Part shown: positions 47,486 to 56,032 of the stretch, piece by piece
Numbering within the stretch: position 1 is the stretch's first letter
Layout of the letters: each line of letters begins with the position of its first letter
Assembly (NCBI RefSeq): GCF_002022275.1
Contig: NZ_MSDF01000007.1
Span: forward strand, 1-64,000
DNA: 64,000 bases
Direction of reading: 5' to 3'
From: Pseudomonas fluorescens
GTDB taxonomy: Bacteria > Pseudomonadota > Gammaproteobacteria > Pseudomonadales > Pseudomonadaceae
Made by a program: the position numbers and the translations under genes
The notes under the pieces: generated by a model
Database searches by the model: none
The model's input: the letters and a program-made list of their open reading frames with translations, nothing else
What the model was told of the DNA's origin: nothing

Positions 47486-47928
47486 TTGATTTTTTTGGCT
47501 ATCACACTTCCCTTCCGTGTTTCAATCCGTTACTATCCGCGGCGTTAGTACCAAGCTGAAAGTCAATTCTGGTCGAACAACTCCCCTGAACAACACGGGA
47601 TCGACCACCTCGATGGTTTCCAGGTATCACTTGCGACGACACTGCCTTTGAACAAGCAAAGGGTGCCGCGAAGTTTCAATACTCTGACCGAACCAGCCTG
47701 CAAATTGATCAGGATCTTCACCCCGGGCCCAGAACCTTTGCCCCTGTTGTGCTGCCTGCCCTCCTAAGTACCTACCTGCCAGCCCAAGCGCGCCTAACTT
47801 ATCAGCGCTTCAAACTGGCTGCTTTGTTCCAGTCGGGTTCTTCGTTTGATCAATGGTGATCAACGTCACTGGAACGTTTTAACGTTGCACGGTTCTTAAC
47901 CGTGTCATTTGTAGGAACACCAATAACT
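47486..47928 (+). other. Long non-coding leader upstream of the 73-residue gene
   Basis: 443 bases without a gene. It contains a small hairpin CCTTTG-loop-CAAAGG near 47647-47664, a pyrimidine-rich stretch (47720-47790), the nested hairpin at 47826-47875 and the stem CACGGTT-CTT-AACCGTG at 47888-47904 just before the next gene. It could be a structured mRNA leader or a separate small RNA. I could not identify a known RNA family. Confidence 0.45.
47826..47875 (+). other. Nested inverted repeat (structured RNA candidate)
   Basis: Outer arms GTTCCAGT (47826-47833) and ACTGGAAC (47868-47875) enclose an inner perfect stem TTGATCA-ATGG-TGATCAA (47846-47863). The whole is followed by GTTTTAACGTT. 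The tail is too short for a confident terminator. It could be an operator, an attenuator or the 3' end of a small RNA. Confidence 0.55.
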
Positions 47929-48150
47929 ATGTCCACTATCCACACTCAGGATGCCATTCGCACCCTCACCAACGCTTTTGCTCCAATGAACTGCCTGATC
48001 ATGGCCGCTCGCAAAGGCTGCTTCAGCTTCACCCTGGTCAACGAACACGGCATCGCTCGTCACAGCGAACGCCTGTACCCCGATCAATACTCCAGCGCAG
48101 AACCGCTGCAGGCCGTGATCGAGCGTACCCGTCAGGCACTGGTTGCCTGA
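47929..48150 (+). CDS. Small conserved-looking protein of unknown function
   Basis: A 73-residue protein with no signal or membrane segment. The sequence shows an N-terminal helix (DAIRTLTNAFAP), a beta-like middle (CFSFTLVNEHGIARHSERL) and a C-terminal helix (EPLQAVIERTRQALV). The layout resembles the small Pseudomonas DUF3509 proteins, but that is a tentative comparison from memory. The ATG at 47929 has AGGA 12 bases before it. It has its own terminator at 48173-48203 and a 443-base upstream region. Confidence 0.75.
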   Translation: MSTIHTQDAIRTLTNAFAPMNCLIMAARKGCFSFTLVNEHGIARHSERLYPDQYSSAEPLQAVIERTRQALVA

Positions 48151-48172
48151 TCGACCCGAGTCGCTGAAACAC

Positions 48173-48203
48173 AAAAAACCCTGTTTAAAACACAGGGTTT
48201 TTT
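48173..48203. terminator. Bidirectional terminator
   Basis: AAAAAACCCTGTTT and AAACACAGGGTTTTTT form a stem with A and T runs on both sides, 22 bases after the small gene. Confidence 0.9.
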
Positions 48204-48206
48204 ATT

Positions 48207-48428
48207 GCCTGATATTCAGGTTTCGAATGATTACGCTAAGTTCAAATAGATATAAACGTTATAACTAAATGAAGAAGATGTTTTAAAAACAGTCCTTTAC
48301 ATCGTAAATATGACACTACACTTCAACTCAAGCGGCGTGATCCGCTTGCGACGGGCCTGAGATCCGATTCACAGCTGCCAAGCCCCCCTCTCAGGCACCG
48401 TCGACCACTTTCATGGATTGAGGCTTGT
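48207..48428 (+). other. AT-rich upstream region
   Basis: The first 110 bases (48207-48320) are markedly AT-rich compared with the GC-rich surroundings, with TATAAAC- and TAACTAAATG-like blocks. The rest returns to average composition. No gene was found. Such regions in Pseudomonas often bind MvaT-type silencers and mark acquired DNA; this is inference from composition. Confidence 0.45.
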
Positions 48429-48911
48429 ATGGGTATCGCTGCCAGCGAATTGTGTCGTTATGTGATCAGGCCGACGTTGCTCTACCTCGGCCGCCATAAC
48501 CAGACTGCTGAATCCCTGCTGCTGGGCATTGCCGCCAGCCAGTCGGAATTGGGTTCCGCGTTGCATGATCGACGGGGCCACGGCCTGTACAGCATCACCG
48601 AGCCTCGCCACCGTGCGCTTTGGGATGATTACCTGGCGCTGGACCCCGAACGCGCCAGCCTGGTCCGCGGCCTGGCCAGTCAACATGCCTTCCTCAGTGC
48701 GCCCCAGCTGGAACTGACCGTCAACCTGCGTTACGCCACCGCCATTGCCTGGCTGCTGGTCGAACAACATCGCCCTGCACTGCCGCCAGCCGGTGATGTA
48801 CTGGCCATGGCGCGTATCTGGAAAGAAATATTTCACCCTCAAGGACGGCTGCGGGATTTCACCCAAGCCTGGAAAACCTGTGTTTCACCCATGAATCAGG
48901 TCACTTGTTGA
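48429..48911 (+). CDS. Phage lysozyme-like family protein, probably catalytically changed
   Basis: A 160-residue protein. The pattern is an N-terminal RPTLLYLG...ESLLLGIAASQSELGSAL, then LYSITEPRHRALWDDYL and a C-terminal MARIWKEIFHPQGRLRDFTQAW. It resembles, from memory, a family of lysozyme-like or tail-associated proteins of tailed phages, where the first motif usually reads A-A-x-E-S and the last W-K-x-Y-Y-N. Here the expected glutamate appears as glutamine (SQSE). No other phage gene is nearby. It begins with GAGG before the ATG and lies behind the AT-rich region. The function is unknown. Confidence 0.65.
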   Translation: MGIAASELCRYVIRPTLLYLGRHNQTAESLLLGIAASQSELGSALHDRRGHGLYSITEPRHRALWDDYLALDPERASLVRGLASQHAFLSAPQLELTVNLRYATAIAWLLVEQHRPALPPAGDVLAMARIWKEIFHPQGRLRDFTQAWKTCVSPMNQVTC

Positions 48912-49057
48912 TCAGGCGTTTTGCAAGATTCGGCTAAAAACGTTGATTTTGGTCGGATTGTCCTACAAAACCGCTCTATCTCCTGCCTTACAGCCTATAG
49001 CGCGATCTTAAAATTATTGTTACTTTCCGCAGCGGTGATCACCACGGAGTTCTAATA

Positions 49058-50338
49058 ATGAAAAAAGTAATGCTCAAGACCACACTTAGCCTCGCCGTTG
49101 CCATGGCATCTTCCCAACTGTTTGCAAGCGGATTTGCACTCAACGAACAGAGCGTCAGCGGGATGGGTACAGGCTTCGCAGGTCGCTCCTCTTCTGCCGA
49201 TGATGCAAGTACTGTCTACGGTAACCCTGCCGGTATGGCTCGCCTGAACGGCCAGCAAATCACCGGCGGTGTTGCAGCCATTGATGCCTCCACCGATATC
49301 AGCGATGTCAGCGGCCGTTCACGCGGCAGCAACAAAGGCGATATGGTGCCTTTCACTGCTGTTCCTTTCGGCTTCTACACCAATAAACTCAACGATCAGT
49401 GGGCAGTCGGTTTCGGCGTCTATGCCCCGTTCGGTCTGGTGACCGATTATGAAAGCGGCTTCCAGGGTCGTGGCTTCGGCAGCAAGAGCGAAGTTAAAGT
49501 CATCACCCTGCAACCTACCGTCAGCTACGCCTTCAACGACCGCGTTTCTGTTGGTTTCGGCCCGACCATCAACCGCATCGCCGGTACCCTGGAATCGGAC
49601 CTGACGCTGAACGCCGCCGCGCCAGACACCAATATCAAGATCAAGGGTGACGACACTGCACTCGGTTTCAACATTGGCGTGCTGGTACAGGCCACCGACA
49701 CTACCCGCGTCGGCCTGACCTACCACTCCAAGGTCAGCTACAAGCTGGACGGCCACACCGAAGTCACCGCGCCTACTGCGACTTCCGGCTTCCTGCGCAG
49801 CAACCGCTACGACGCCTCGTTGAAGATCGACACACCTGAATCCTACGATCTGTCGGTCACCCAAGACCTCACCGACGCATGGAAACTCTATGCCGGTGCC
49901 ACCTGGACCCGCTGGAGCCGCCTGAAAGACATCACCGTGAAGAACGAAGGTGTGGTCGGTGGCGCAGCCGGTGGCGTACTCGCACCGTCGCTGGTCGGCA
50001 CTATCAAAGAAGACCAGAACTGGCATGACACCTGGGCTTACGCCGTGGGTACTTCGTACCAGTTGACCAAGCAAGTGGTATTGCGTACCGGCCTGACGTT
50101 CGATCAGTCGCCCACCAATAACACTGACCGCTCGCCACGTATTCCTACCGGCGACCGCACCATCTTCAGCCTGGGTCTGGGCTATGAGGTCATGCCAAAC
50201 ATGACCGTCGACCTGGCCTACTCCTACCTGAAGGAAGAAGACGTCAAGGTCAACCGCTCCAACGCACTGGCCAGCTACAACGCCAAGTACGAAAACAGTG
50301 CCAACGGCTTTGGCCTGGGCATGACTTACCGCTTCTGA
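49058..50338 (+). CDS. fadL: Outer membrane long-chain fatty acid transporter FadL family
   Basis: A 426-residue 14-strand barrel protein. A signal peptide (residues 1-22, ending QLFAS) is followed by GFALNEQSVSGMGTGFAGRSS with the NPAGMAR motif of FadL. The C-terminus ends in the outer-membrane signature phenylalanine (GLGMTYRF). It takes up hydrophobic compounds. GGAG precedes the ATG. A strong terminator follows. A fadL-like gene next to a glutathione peroxidase is also known in P. aeruginosa. Confidence 0.95.
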   Translation: MKKVMLKTTLSLAVAMASSQLFASGFALNEQSVSGMGTGFAGRSSSADDASTVYGNPAGMARLNGQQITGGVAAIDASTDISDVSGRSRGSNKGDMVPFTAVPFGFYTNKLNDQWAVGFGVYAPFGLVTDYESGFQGRGFGSKSEVKVITLQPTVSYAFNDRVSVGFGPTINRIAGTLESDLTLNAAAPDTNIKIKGDDTALGFNIGVLVQATDTTRVGLTYHSKVSYKLDGHTEVTAPTATSGFLRSNRYDASLKIDTPESYDLSVTQDLTDAWKLYAGATWTRWSRLKDITVKNEGVVGGAAGGVLAPSLVGTIKEDQNWHDTWAYAVGTSYQLTKQVVLRTGLTFDQSPTNNTDRSPRIPTGDRTIFSLGLGYEVMPNMTVDLAYSYLKEEDVKVNRSNALASYNAKYENSANGFGLGMTYRF

Positions 50339-50351
50339 TTCACAGCGGTAC

Positions 50352-50391
50352 AAAAAAGCCCCGCTCTCCTGCAAAGGAAGCGGGGCTTTTT
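50352..50391. terminator. Bidirectional terminator between fadL and the peroxidase gene
   Basis: AAAAAAGCCCCGCT and AGCGGGGCTTTTTA form a stem with A and T runs on both sides. It lies between the stops of two convergent genes and can serve both. Confidence 0.93.
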
Positions 50392-50403
50392 AATACGTGA
50401 CAA

Positions 50404-50952
50404 TCAGGGTTTCGACGCCAGCGCCTGCTCCACGGCCTTGATCAAGTCCGGGCTGTCGGGCTTGGTGAGGCTGGAGAAATTGGCAATCACTTTGCCTTGC
50501 CGGTCGACCACGTACTTGTAGAAATTCCACTTCGGCGCACTGGTTTGCTGCGCCAGGATCTTGAACAGGTGTACCGCATCCGGTCCCTTGACCTTCTGCG
50601 GCTCGGTCATGGTAAACGTCACGCCATAATTCACGTAACAGACTTTGGCCGTCTCTTCGCCGGTCTTGGCTTCCTGCTTGAAATCATCGGACGGCACGCC
50701 AATCACTTCCAGCCCTTGGCCTTTGTAGTGCTGATACAAAGCCTCAAGCCCTTTGAACTGCGGCGCAAACCCACAAAAACTCGCTGTATTGACGATCACC
50801 AACGGCTTGCCGGCGAAACGCTGGCACAGGTCAATGGATTCCTTGGCCCGCAGCTTGGGCAATTGGCCCTCAAGCAACGGCGGGCAGTTGGCAGCCATCG
50901 CCACACTGCCAATTGCCATCAGGACGGGTACTGCCAGCCAGCGCATGTGCAT
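50404..50952 (-). CDS. Exported glutathione peroxidase family protein
   Basis: A 182-residue protein. A signal peptide covers residues 1-20 ([15 protein letters not shown]), so it probably acts in the periplasm. The peroxidatic cysteine is in [15 protein letters not shown], a cysteine in place of selenocysteine, and the tetrad tryptophan-asparagine is in KWNFYKYVV. Such enzymes usually use thioredoxin-type reductants. Two ATGs six bases apart can start it. The next gene upstream is a 39-residue membrane protein. Confidence 0.93.
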   Translation of the reverse strand: MHMRWLAVPVLMAIGSVAMAANCPPLLEGQLPKLRAKESIDLCQRFAGKPLVIVNTASFCGFAPQFKGLEALYQHYKGQGLEVIGVPSDDFKQEAKTGEETAKVCYVNYGVTFTMTEPQKVKGPDAVHLFKILAQQTSAPKWNFYKYVVDRQGKVIANFSSLTKPDSPDLIKAVEQALASKP

Positions 50953-50985
50953 GTCGGAGGTCCTTGAATTCTTCAGACCACGAAC

Positions 50986-51105
50986 TTAACAGATCGCCAT
51001 GCCCAACTGCATCAACGCCAGACCACCGTGTTGCCAGCCTGCCCAGGCCAGCAGCAACAGCACCAGCCCTGCCGCCAGGGCCAAACACCGCACCGTCACA
51101 CTCAT
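50986..51105 (-). CDS. 39-residue membrane protein coupled to MFS transporter
   Basis: A small gene below usual annotation cut-offs. The ATG at 51105 overlaps the stop of the MFS gene (ATGA) and has a GGAGG 4 bases before it, inside the MFS 3' end. The product begins MSVTVRCLALAAGLVLLLLA, has one clear membrane segment (residues 7-24, LALAAGLVLLLLAWAGW) and a short tail ending MQLGMAIC. The arrangement suggests a partner or regulator of the transporter. I do not recognise the family. Confidence 0.65.
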   Translation of the reverse strand: MSVTVRCLALAAGLVLLLLAWAGWQHGGLALMQLGMAIC

Positions 51106-52310
51106 GCCGCCTCCATCTGCGCCTGCAATCGCGCGACCGGCCGCTCGCGCACCGGCCAATTCAATGCCGCCGCGAGCAGGCTCAAGAGAATTGCCACCTG
51201 CCAGATCAAATCGTAGTTGCCGGTTCGATCATAGACCACCCCACCCAACCAGCCGCCCAGGAACGAACCGAGTTGGTGAAACAGGAACACAATCCCACCG
51301 AGCATTGAGAGGTTTCGCACACCAAACAGCGTCGCGACCGTGCCGTTGGTCAGCGGAACAGTCGACAGCCACAAGAACCCCATGGCCATGCCGAACAGGT
51401 AGGCCGAGACTTCCGTCACCGGCGCCCACAGGAACAGCATAATCACCACCGCACGCAACAGGTATAACCCGGTCAGCAACCGCGGCTTGGACATACGGCC
51501 ACCGAGCCAGCCTGCGGTGTAGGTGCCGAACACGTTAAACAAGCCAATCAAGGCCAGCACCGTGGTCCCCACCCTTGCCGGCAGATGCTGGTCCACCAGA
51601 TACGCCGGCAAATGCACACCAATAAACACCACCTGAAAACCACAAACGAAAAAGCCAAAGGCCAGCAGCCAGAACCCCGAGTGGGAACAGGCTTCCTTTA
51701 ACGCCTCGCTCAGGGTTTGCTGGCCGACCATGACCGGCAGCGGTTTGTCCTTGAGCATCGCCACCAGCGGCAGGATCAGCGCCACCATCAGACCCAGCGC
51801 CAGCAAGGCCGCCGACCAGCCCAGCCAGCCGATCAACCCCAAGGTACCCGGGACCATGGCGAATTGACCGAAAGACCCGGCGGCGCTGGCGATGCCCATG
51901 GCCATGCTGCGCTTCTCCGGTGCTACGGCGCGGCCAACCACACCCAGGATCACCGAGAACGAGGTGCCCGACAGGCCGATCCCAATCAGCAAGCCCGCAC
52001 TGAGTGACAGTGACCACGCCGAATCGGACATGCCCATCAGCACCAGGCCCACGGCGTACAGCACTCCGCCGACAAAAACCGCTTTGGTCGCGCCAAAACG
52101 ATCGGCCAAGGCGCCGGTAAATGGCTGCGCGAGGCCCCAGATCAGGTTTTGCAGGGCAATCGCAAAGGCAAAGGTCTCACGGCCCCAGCCGAACTCCGTA
52201 CTCATCGGCGCCAGAAACAGGCCGAAGCCATGCCGTACGCCCAGGGACAACGCCAGGATCAACGCACTCCCCACAAGAACCCAGCCACTGGTGCGCCACA
52301 TCGAGGTCAT
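51102..52310 (-). CDS. MFS transporter
   Basis: A 402-residue inner-membrane protein with 12 predicted segments. The MFS motif A-like loop is ALADRFGATKAVFVGG, and a second DR-type loop lies after the sixth helix. It resembles oxalate/formate-antiporter-like MFS proteins (LSLGVRHGFGLFLAPMSTEFGW). It is regulated presumably by the MarR protein encoded upstream; the operator at 52327-52342 is 17 bases before the ATG. GGAG precedes the start. The substrate is unknown. Confidence 0.92.
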   Translation of the reverse strand: MTSMWRTSGWVLVGSALILALSLGVRHGFGLFLAPMSTEFGWGRETFAFAIALQNLIWGLAQPFTGALADRFGATKAVFVGGVLYAVGLVLMGMSDSAWSLSLSAGLLIGIGLSGTSFSVILGVVGRAVAPEKRSMAMGIASAAGSFGQFAMVPGTLGLIGWLGWSAALLALGLMVALILPLVAMLKDKPLPVMVGQQTLSEALKEACSHSGFWLLAFGFFVCGFQVVFIGVHLPAYLVDQHLPARVGTTVLALIGLFNVFGTYTAGWLGGRMSKPRLLTGLYLLRAVVIMLFLWAPVTEVSAYLFGMAMGFLWLSTVPLTNGTVATLFGVRNLSMLGGIVFLFHQLGSFLGGWLGGVVYDRTGNYDLIWQVAILLSLLAAALNWPVRERPVARLQAQMEAA

Positions 52311-52326
52311 TTCTTATTCTCCGCTC

Positions 52327-52342
52327 GCGGGTATATACCCGC
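52327..52342. promoter_or_regulatory. MarR operator 1 (perfect palindrome) before the MFS gene
   Basis: GCGGGTATATACCCGC is a perfect 16-base palindrome centred on TATATA. It lies between the marR stop and the MFS start. The TATATA could double as a -10 hexamer, so repressor binding would block RNA polymerase. Confidence 0.75.
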
Positions 52343-52364
52343 TTGTATTCGAACACACCCGCCC

Positions 52365-52769
52365 TCAGGCGAGTTCGTCCAGCAAGGCCAACAGGGTTTC
52401 GCGTTTTTCCGCGCCCAGTTGATCGATCAATTTTTGTTGCGCCGCCTCCCACGCCGGCAAGGCCGCCGCCAGGCGTTCTTCGCCCGCCTCGGTCAACTGC
52501 ACCAGGCGGTTACGCAGGTCGTCGCCCTCGACCAGGCGCACCAGGCCCTCGCCTTCCAGCACGCGCAAATTGCGCCCCAGCGTACTGCGATCCAGGCCCA
52601 TGGCGTCGGCCAGGCTGGAAATGCTCGGTTGGTCGAGGCGCTGCAGGTTACACAGCAGAGAATACTGAGCAACGTTGATCCCGAAGCCGTCGAGAGCGCC
52701 GTCGTAATGCCTGCTGACGCCACGCGCGGCGCGTCGCAGGTTGGTGCATAAACATTGGGAGGCAAGCAT
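52365..52769 (-). CDS. MarR family transcriptional regulator
   Basis: A 134-residue winged-helix repressor. The N-terminus has a paired cysteine motif CLCTNLRRAARGVSRHYD; the DNA-binding part lies in PSISSLADAMGLDRSTLGRNLRVLEGEGLV. This type is common upstream of MFS genes in Pseudomonas. The ATG at 52769 has no Shine-Dalgarno sequence: the bases before it are the operator and a likely -10. Two nearly identical operators suggest autoregulation together with the MFS gene. Confidence 0.92.
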   Translation of the reverse strand: MLASQCLCTNLRRAARGVSRHYDGALDGFGINVAQYSLLCNLQRLDQPSISSLADAMGLDRSTLGRNLRVLEGEGLVRLVEGDDLRNRLVQLTEAGEERLAAALPAWEAAQQKLIDQLGAEKRETLLALLDELA

Positions 52770-52772
52770 AGA

Positions 52773-52788
52773 GCGTGTATATACCCGG
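52773..52788 (-). promoter_or_regulatory. MarR operator 2 overlapping a probable -10 of marR
   Basis: The minus strand reads CCGGGTATATACACGC, matching operator 1 except for one arm. TATATA (52778-52783) is 15 bases from TTGCAA (52799-52804), a possible though short-spaced promoter. Transcription would start about at the ATG, 9 bases after the TATATA. Confidence 0.6.
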
Positions 52789-52811
52789 GATTAAGGAATT
52801 GCAAGAAAGCG

Positions 52812-53540
52812 TTACAACGCCAGGCCCACCAGAACCGCCATTTCCAGCAGCTCCAACAGGGCCCCGGCCGTGTCGCCGGTGGTGCCGCCCAACCGATTGA
52901 CCATCAGTTGACGCAACCCGACAAAACAGACGGCCGCGAGCAGCACGGCGATTCCGCCACTGAAGCCGCCGATCAGGATACAGGCCAGGCCACTGAGGAT
53001 CAGCACCTGTTGGCCGACAACCCTGGGTAAGTGATCCGACAAGGCCTGCCCCAAACCTCCTGCACGCACATAGCGCGTAGTGAGGAACAGCGCCAGCATC
53101 GAAGCCCGACCGATCAGCGGCGCAAGGATCAGCGCAGCGCCGTTGTGTTGCTCAATCAATGCCACCAGCGCGGTGAACTTGAGCAGCAACACCAGACCCA
53201 GGGTAACCACCGCAATCGGGCCGCTGCGCGGGTCTTTCATGATGGTCAGCGTGCGTTCGCGGTCGCCGAAGCCACCGAGCCAGGCGTCGGCGCTGTCGGC
53301 GAGGCCGTCCAGGTGCAAGCCGCCGCTGAGCAGCACCCAGGCCGTCAGCAACAGCGCCGCGTGCAGCAACAATGGCGCGCCCATCAGCACCGTGTTCAGG
53401 CCCCACAGCAGCAGCCCGAACAGCAAGCCTACCAGCGGGTAAAACAGCAACGAACGGCCCATTTCCTGCGGCTGCGGCATGCCCGGCAATTTTACGGGCA
53501 GACTGCTGAGAAATTGCAGGGCGATCATGAACGGCAGCAT
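52812..53540 (-). CDS. cobS: Adenosylcobinamide-GDP ribazoletransferase (cobalamin synthase)
   Basis: A 242-residue membrane enzyme with five to six membrane segments. The motif GGLHLDGLADSADAWLGG and the loop RTLTIMKDPRSGPIAV are diagnostic. It joins adenosylcobinamide-GDP and alpha-ribazole (phosphate) in the last assembly step at the inner membrane. It starts 2 bases after cobC and is the last gene of the cob operon. Confidence 0.96.
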   Translation of the reverse strand: MLPFMIALQFLSSLPVKLPGMPQPQEMGRSLLFYPLVGLLFGLLLWGLNTVLMGAPLLLHAALLLTAWVLLSGGLHLDGLADSADAWLGGFGDRERTLTIMKDPRSGPIAVVTLGLVLLLKFTALVALIEQHNGAALILAPLIGRASMLALFLTTRYVRAGGLGQALSDHLPRVVGQQVLILSGLACILIGGFSGGIAVLLAAVCFVGLRQLMVNRLGGTTGDTAGALLELLEMAVLVGLAL

Positions 53541-53542
53541 GC

Positions 53543-54118
53543 TCAGGCTCCTTCCTTCAACACACCATCTGCGCCGACCTGCAGGCTGAACAAGCCGCCG
53601 TGGCCGACGTCGATATTCAATAAGTGCTCGCGGGGCAAGCCTCGCGCCCGCGCCAGCAGCAACTTCATCACGCCACCATGACTGATCAGCAACACCCGCT
53701 CGCCGGCATACGCCTGATGCAGGCGTGAGACCGCGCCCAAAACACGTTCGGAAAAGTCGCTGACAGGTTCGCCGTTGGGCGGCGTAAAGCCGTAGGGGTC
53801 GGCCCAGAAAAGGCCAAGCCCTGCGGCGTCGGTTTCCATCAGCGCTGCCGCGCTCTGCCCTTCCCAGGCACCGAAGTGTAATTCCTGCAGGTCTTTTTCC
53901 AGACTGACCGGCACGTCGAGCCGTGCGCCCAACTCATGGGCAAACAGCGCGCAACGCTGCAGCGGCGAGCTGACCAAACGATCCCAGGGCCCCCGCGCCA
54001 CCACGGCGGCGCGCATCTGCTCCCAGCCTCGGGCCGTCAACGCATCATCCAGACTGCCACGCAGGCCGCCACCCAGCTCGGTTTCGCCGTGACGCAGCAG
54101 GTCCAGGTGCAAGGTCAT
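53543..54118 (-). CDS. cobC: Alpha-ribazole phosphatase family protein CobC
   Basis: A 191-residue histidine phosphatase. The catalytic RHG is in [12 protein letters not shown], and the second histidine in [12 protein letters not shown]. It removes phosphate from alpha-ribazole phosphate or the adenosylcobalamin phosphate. It overlaps cobT by 4 bases and lies upstream of cobS, so the nucleotide-loop genes cobU-cobT-cobC-cobS are grouped. Confidence 0.95.
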   Translation of the reverse strand: MTLHLDLLRHGETELGGGLRGSLDDALTARGWEQMRAAVVARGPWDRLVSSPLQRCALFAHELGARLDVPVSLEKDLQELHFGAWEGQSAAALMETDAAGLGLFWADPYGFTPPNGEPVSDFSERVLGAVSRLHQAYAGERVLLISHGGVMKLLLARARGLPREHLLNIDVGHGGLFSLQVGADGVLKEGA

Positions 54119-55170
54119 GCCGGGCGGTCTGCCACAGCGGCTTCAGCGAAGGTCGCCATCTGCCCGTGCAGCGCGCAGGCCAGGCGCAGCATCGGCACTG
54201 CCAGCGCCGCGCCGCTGCCTTCGCCCAGGCGCAGGCCGAGTTCCAGCAACGGCTGGGCGTCGAGGTGTTGCAGCACATGACGATGGCCCGGCTCGGCACC
54301 CCGATGACCAAACAGCAGCCACTCACGGGATGCCGGGTTCAGGCGCGTGGCGACCAGCGCGGCGACGGTGCAGATGAAACCATCCACCAGCACGGCGATG
54401 CCTTCCTGAGCACACGCCAGGTAAGCGCCGACCAGCGCAGCGATCTCAAAACCACCGAGGTTGAACAGGGTCTGCAATGCGTCGCCGCGTTGCCCGGCAT
54501 GCAATGCGAGCGCACGTTCGATGACCGCGACTTTGTGGCTGACGCCCTGGGCATTCAAACCGGTACCGGGGCCCGTCAGGTCGATCACTTGGCAATCGAG
54601 CAAGGCACACGCCAGTGCACTCGCCGCCGTGGTGTTGCCGATGCCCATCTCGCCACCGATAAACAACTGCGCGCCCGATTCACGCGCACGCAGCACGCTG
54701 TCACGCCCCGCTTGCAGCGCCAGTCGCCCCTGGGCTTCGGTCATCGCCGGGCCCTTGACGAAGTTGGCGGTGCCCGCGCCGATATTCAGGTGACGCACAC
54801 CCGGCAAGTTCAGCGACGGCGTGACCGTGCCGAGGTCGACCACTTCCAGTTGCGCACCCAACTGCCGCGCCAGCACGCTGATGGCCGCGCCGCCGGTGAC
54901 GAAGTTATGCAGCATCTGCCCGGTCACTTCCTGGGGAAACGCCGAAACACCTTCGGCAACCACCCCATGATCACCGGCAAAAATCGCGATCCACAGTTGA
55001 TCCACCGACGGTTTGACCTGACCTTGCAGCCCGGCCAGTTGCACCGCCAACGCCTCCAGCTGCCCGAGCGAGCCAGCCGGCTTAGTCAACTGCTGCTGGC
55101 GCGCCAGTGCTTGTTCATGTGCCAAGGCGTCAACTGCCTTGCAGGGATTGAGCCACCAGGAATCAGTCAT
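54115..55170 (-). CDS. cobT: Nicotinate-nucleotide-dimethylbenzimidazole phosphoribosyltransferase
   Basis: A 351-residue enzyme that makes alpha-ribazole phosphate from dimethylbenzimidazole and nicotinate mononucleotide. Motifs: [34 protein letters not shown] and [10 protein letters not shown]. The ATG at 55170 (MTDSWWLNP) was chosen because it overlaps the cobU stop (ATGA-type) and matches family length. Its substrate dimethylbenzimidazole is made by BluB, encoded in the same operon. Confidence 0.96.
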   Translation of the reverse strand: MTDSWWLNPCKAVDALAHEQALARQQQLTKPAGSLGQLEALAVQLAGLQGQVKPSVDQLWIAIFAGDHGVVAEGVSAFPQEVTGQMLHNFVTGGAAISVLARQLGAQLEVVDLGTVTPSLNLPGVRHLNIGAGTANFVKGPAMTEAQGRLALQAGRDSVLRARESGAQLFIGGEMGIGNTTAASALACALLDCQVIDLTGPGTGLNAQGVSHKVAVIERALALHAGQRGDALQTLFNLGGFEIAALVGAYLACAQEGIAVLVDGFICTVAALVATRLNPASREWLLFGHRGAEPGHRHVLQHLDAQPLLELGLRLGEGSGAALAVPMLRLACALHGQMATFAEAAVADRPA

Positions 55171-55688
55171 AACGAGGTACCTTTCAATGTCAGGGGCAGG
55201 CCGGCAACCGTCAGGACAACACGCTGACACCGCTCGGCCAAGGCTTGATGCAGCCAACCGGCTTCATCCACATAGCGGCGAGTCAATTCGCCCAGCGGCA
55301 CGACACCGAGACCGGTTTCGTTGCTGACAAAAATGATTTCACCCGGCAGCGACGCCAGGGTTTCCAACAACTGATCACGCTCAAACGCCAAGCGCGCCGG
55401 GTCTTCGAGCATCAGCAGATTGGTGAGCCAGAGGGTCAGGCAATCTACCAGCAGGCAACGATCCGCCGCGGCGTTTTCACGCAGCACCCGCGCCAGTTCG
55501 ACGGGCTCTTCGATCAAACCCCAAGCGTCGGGCCGACGCTGGCGATGCAAAGCGACGCGCTCACTCATCTCCCCATCCAGCGGCTGGCTGGTGGCGATGT
55601 AGATGACCGGCAAACCGCTGTCGCCGGCGAGCTTTTCGGCCAGCCGGCTCTTGCCGGAACGGGCACCGCCGAGGATTAACTGAAGCAT
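55167..55688 (-). CDS. cobU: Adenosylcobinamide kinase / guanylyltransferase
   Basis: A 173-residue bifunctional enzyme (also named CobP). The P-loop GGARSGKS is at residues 7-14, and the motif RxxRP is in [15 protein letters not shown]; the guanylylated histidine is probably that in VALHRQRR. It phosphorylates adenosylcobinamide and adds GMP. It is the first gene after the repeat-filled gap that separates it from cobQ, so it may depend on readthrough or on a separate promoter in that gap. Confidence 0.96.
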   Translation of the reverse strand: MLQLILGGARSGKSRLAEKLAGDSGLPVIYIATSQPLDGEMSERVALHRQRRPDAWGLIEEPVELARVLRENAAADRCLLVDCLTLWLTNLLMLEDPARLAFERDQLLETLASLPGEIIFVSNETGLGVVPLGELTRRYVDEAGWLHQALAERCQRVVLTVAGLPLTLKGTSL

Positions 55689-55738
55689 GTGGAGGTTCCT
55701 TTTTCGGCTGAATCATCGCCTGAGGCGGACGCTGTCCA

Positions 55739-55795
55739 CGGTGGGGTGTCAATTGAATTGGGGGCGCGGCCATCGCAGGCAAGCCAGCTCCCACA
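55739..55795. repeat. 57-base direct repeat, left copy (contains REP)
   Basis: It reads GGTGGGGTGTCAATTGAATT, continuing with GGGGGCGCGGCCATCGCAGG and a REP tail (AAGCCAGCTCCCACA). The copy at 56187-56243 differs at about three positions (CAGCTGGATT for CAATTGAATT). Confidence 0.9.
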
Positions 55796-55811
55796 GAGAA
55801 GCACAGCAGTG

Positions 55812-55853
<42 letters not shown>

Positions 55854-56032
55854 TTTGATTCTGCTTTTGACGTTGATCTCAGTCGCCCCGTAAAACCACG
55901 CTGGCCGAACGCAGGCTTGAATCTGTGGGTAACCCGGCAGGACGCCGGGTTAGCCGCGCTGGGCCAAGGATGGCCCATCGCGGCGGCCCACGGATTCAAG
56001 CCGGAGTGAGGGCACACCGAGCCTAGGCGAGG

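Noticed and set aside
48207..48911. A prophage or defense island around the lysozyme-like gene
   Set aside because: No integrase, capsid, tail, holin, attachment site or tRNA is nearby; the flanks are ordinary chromosomal genes.
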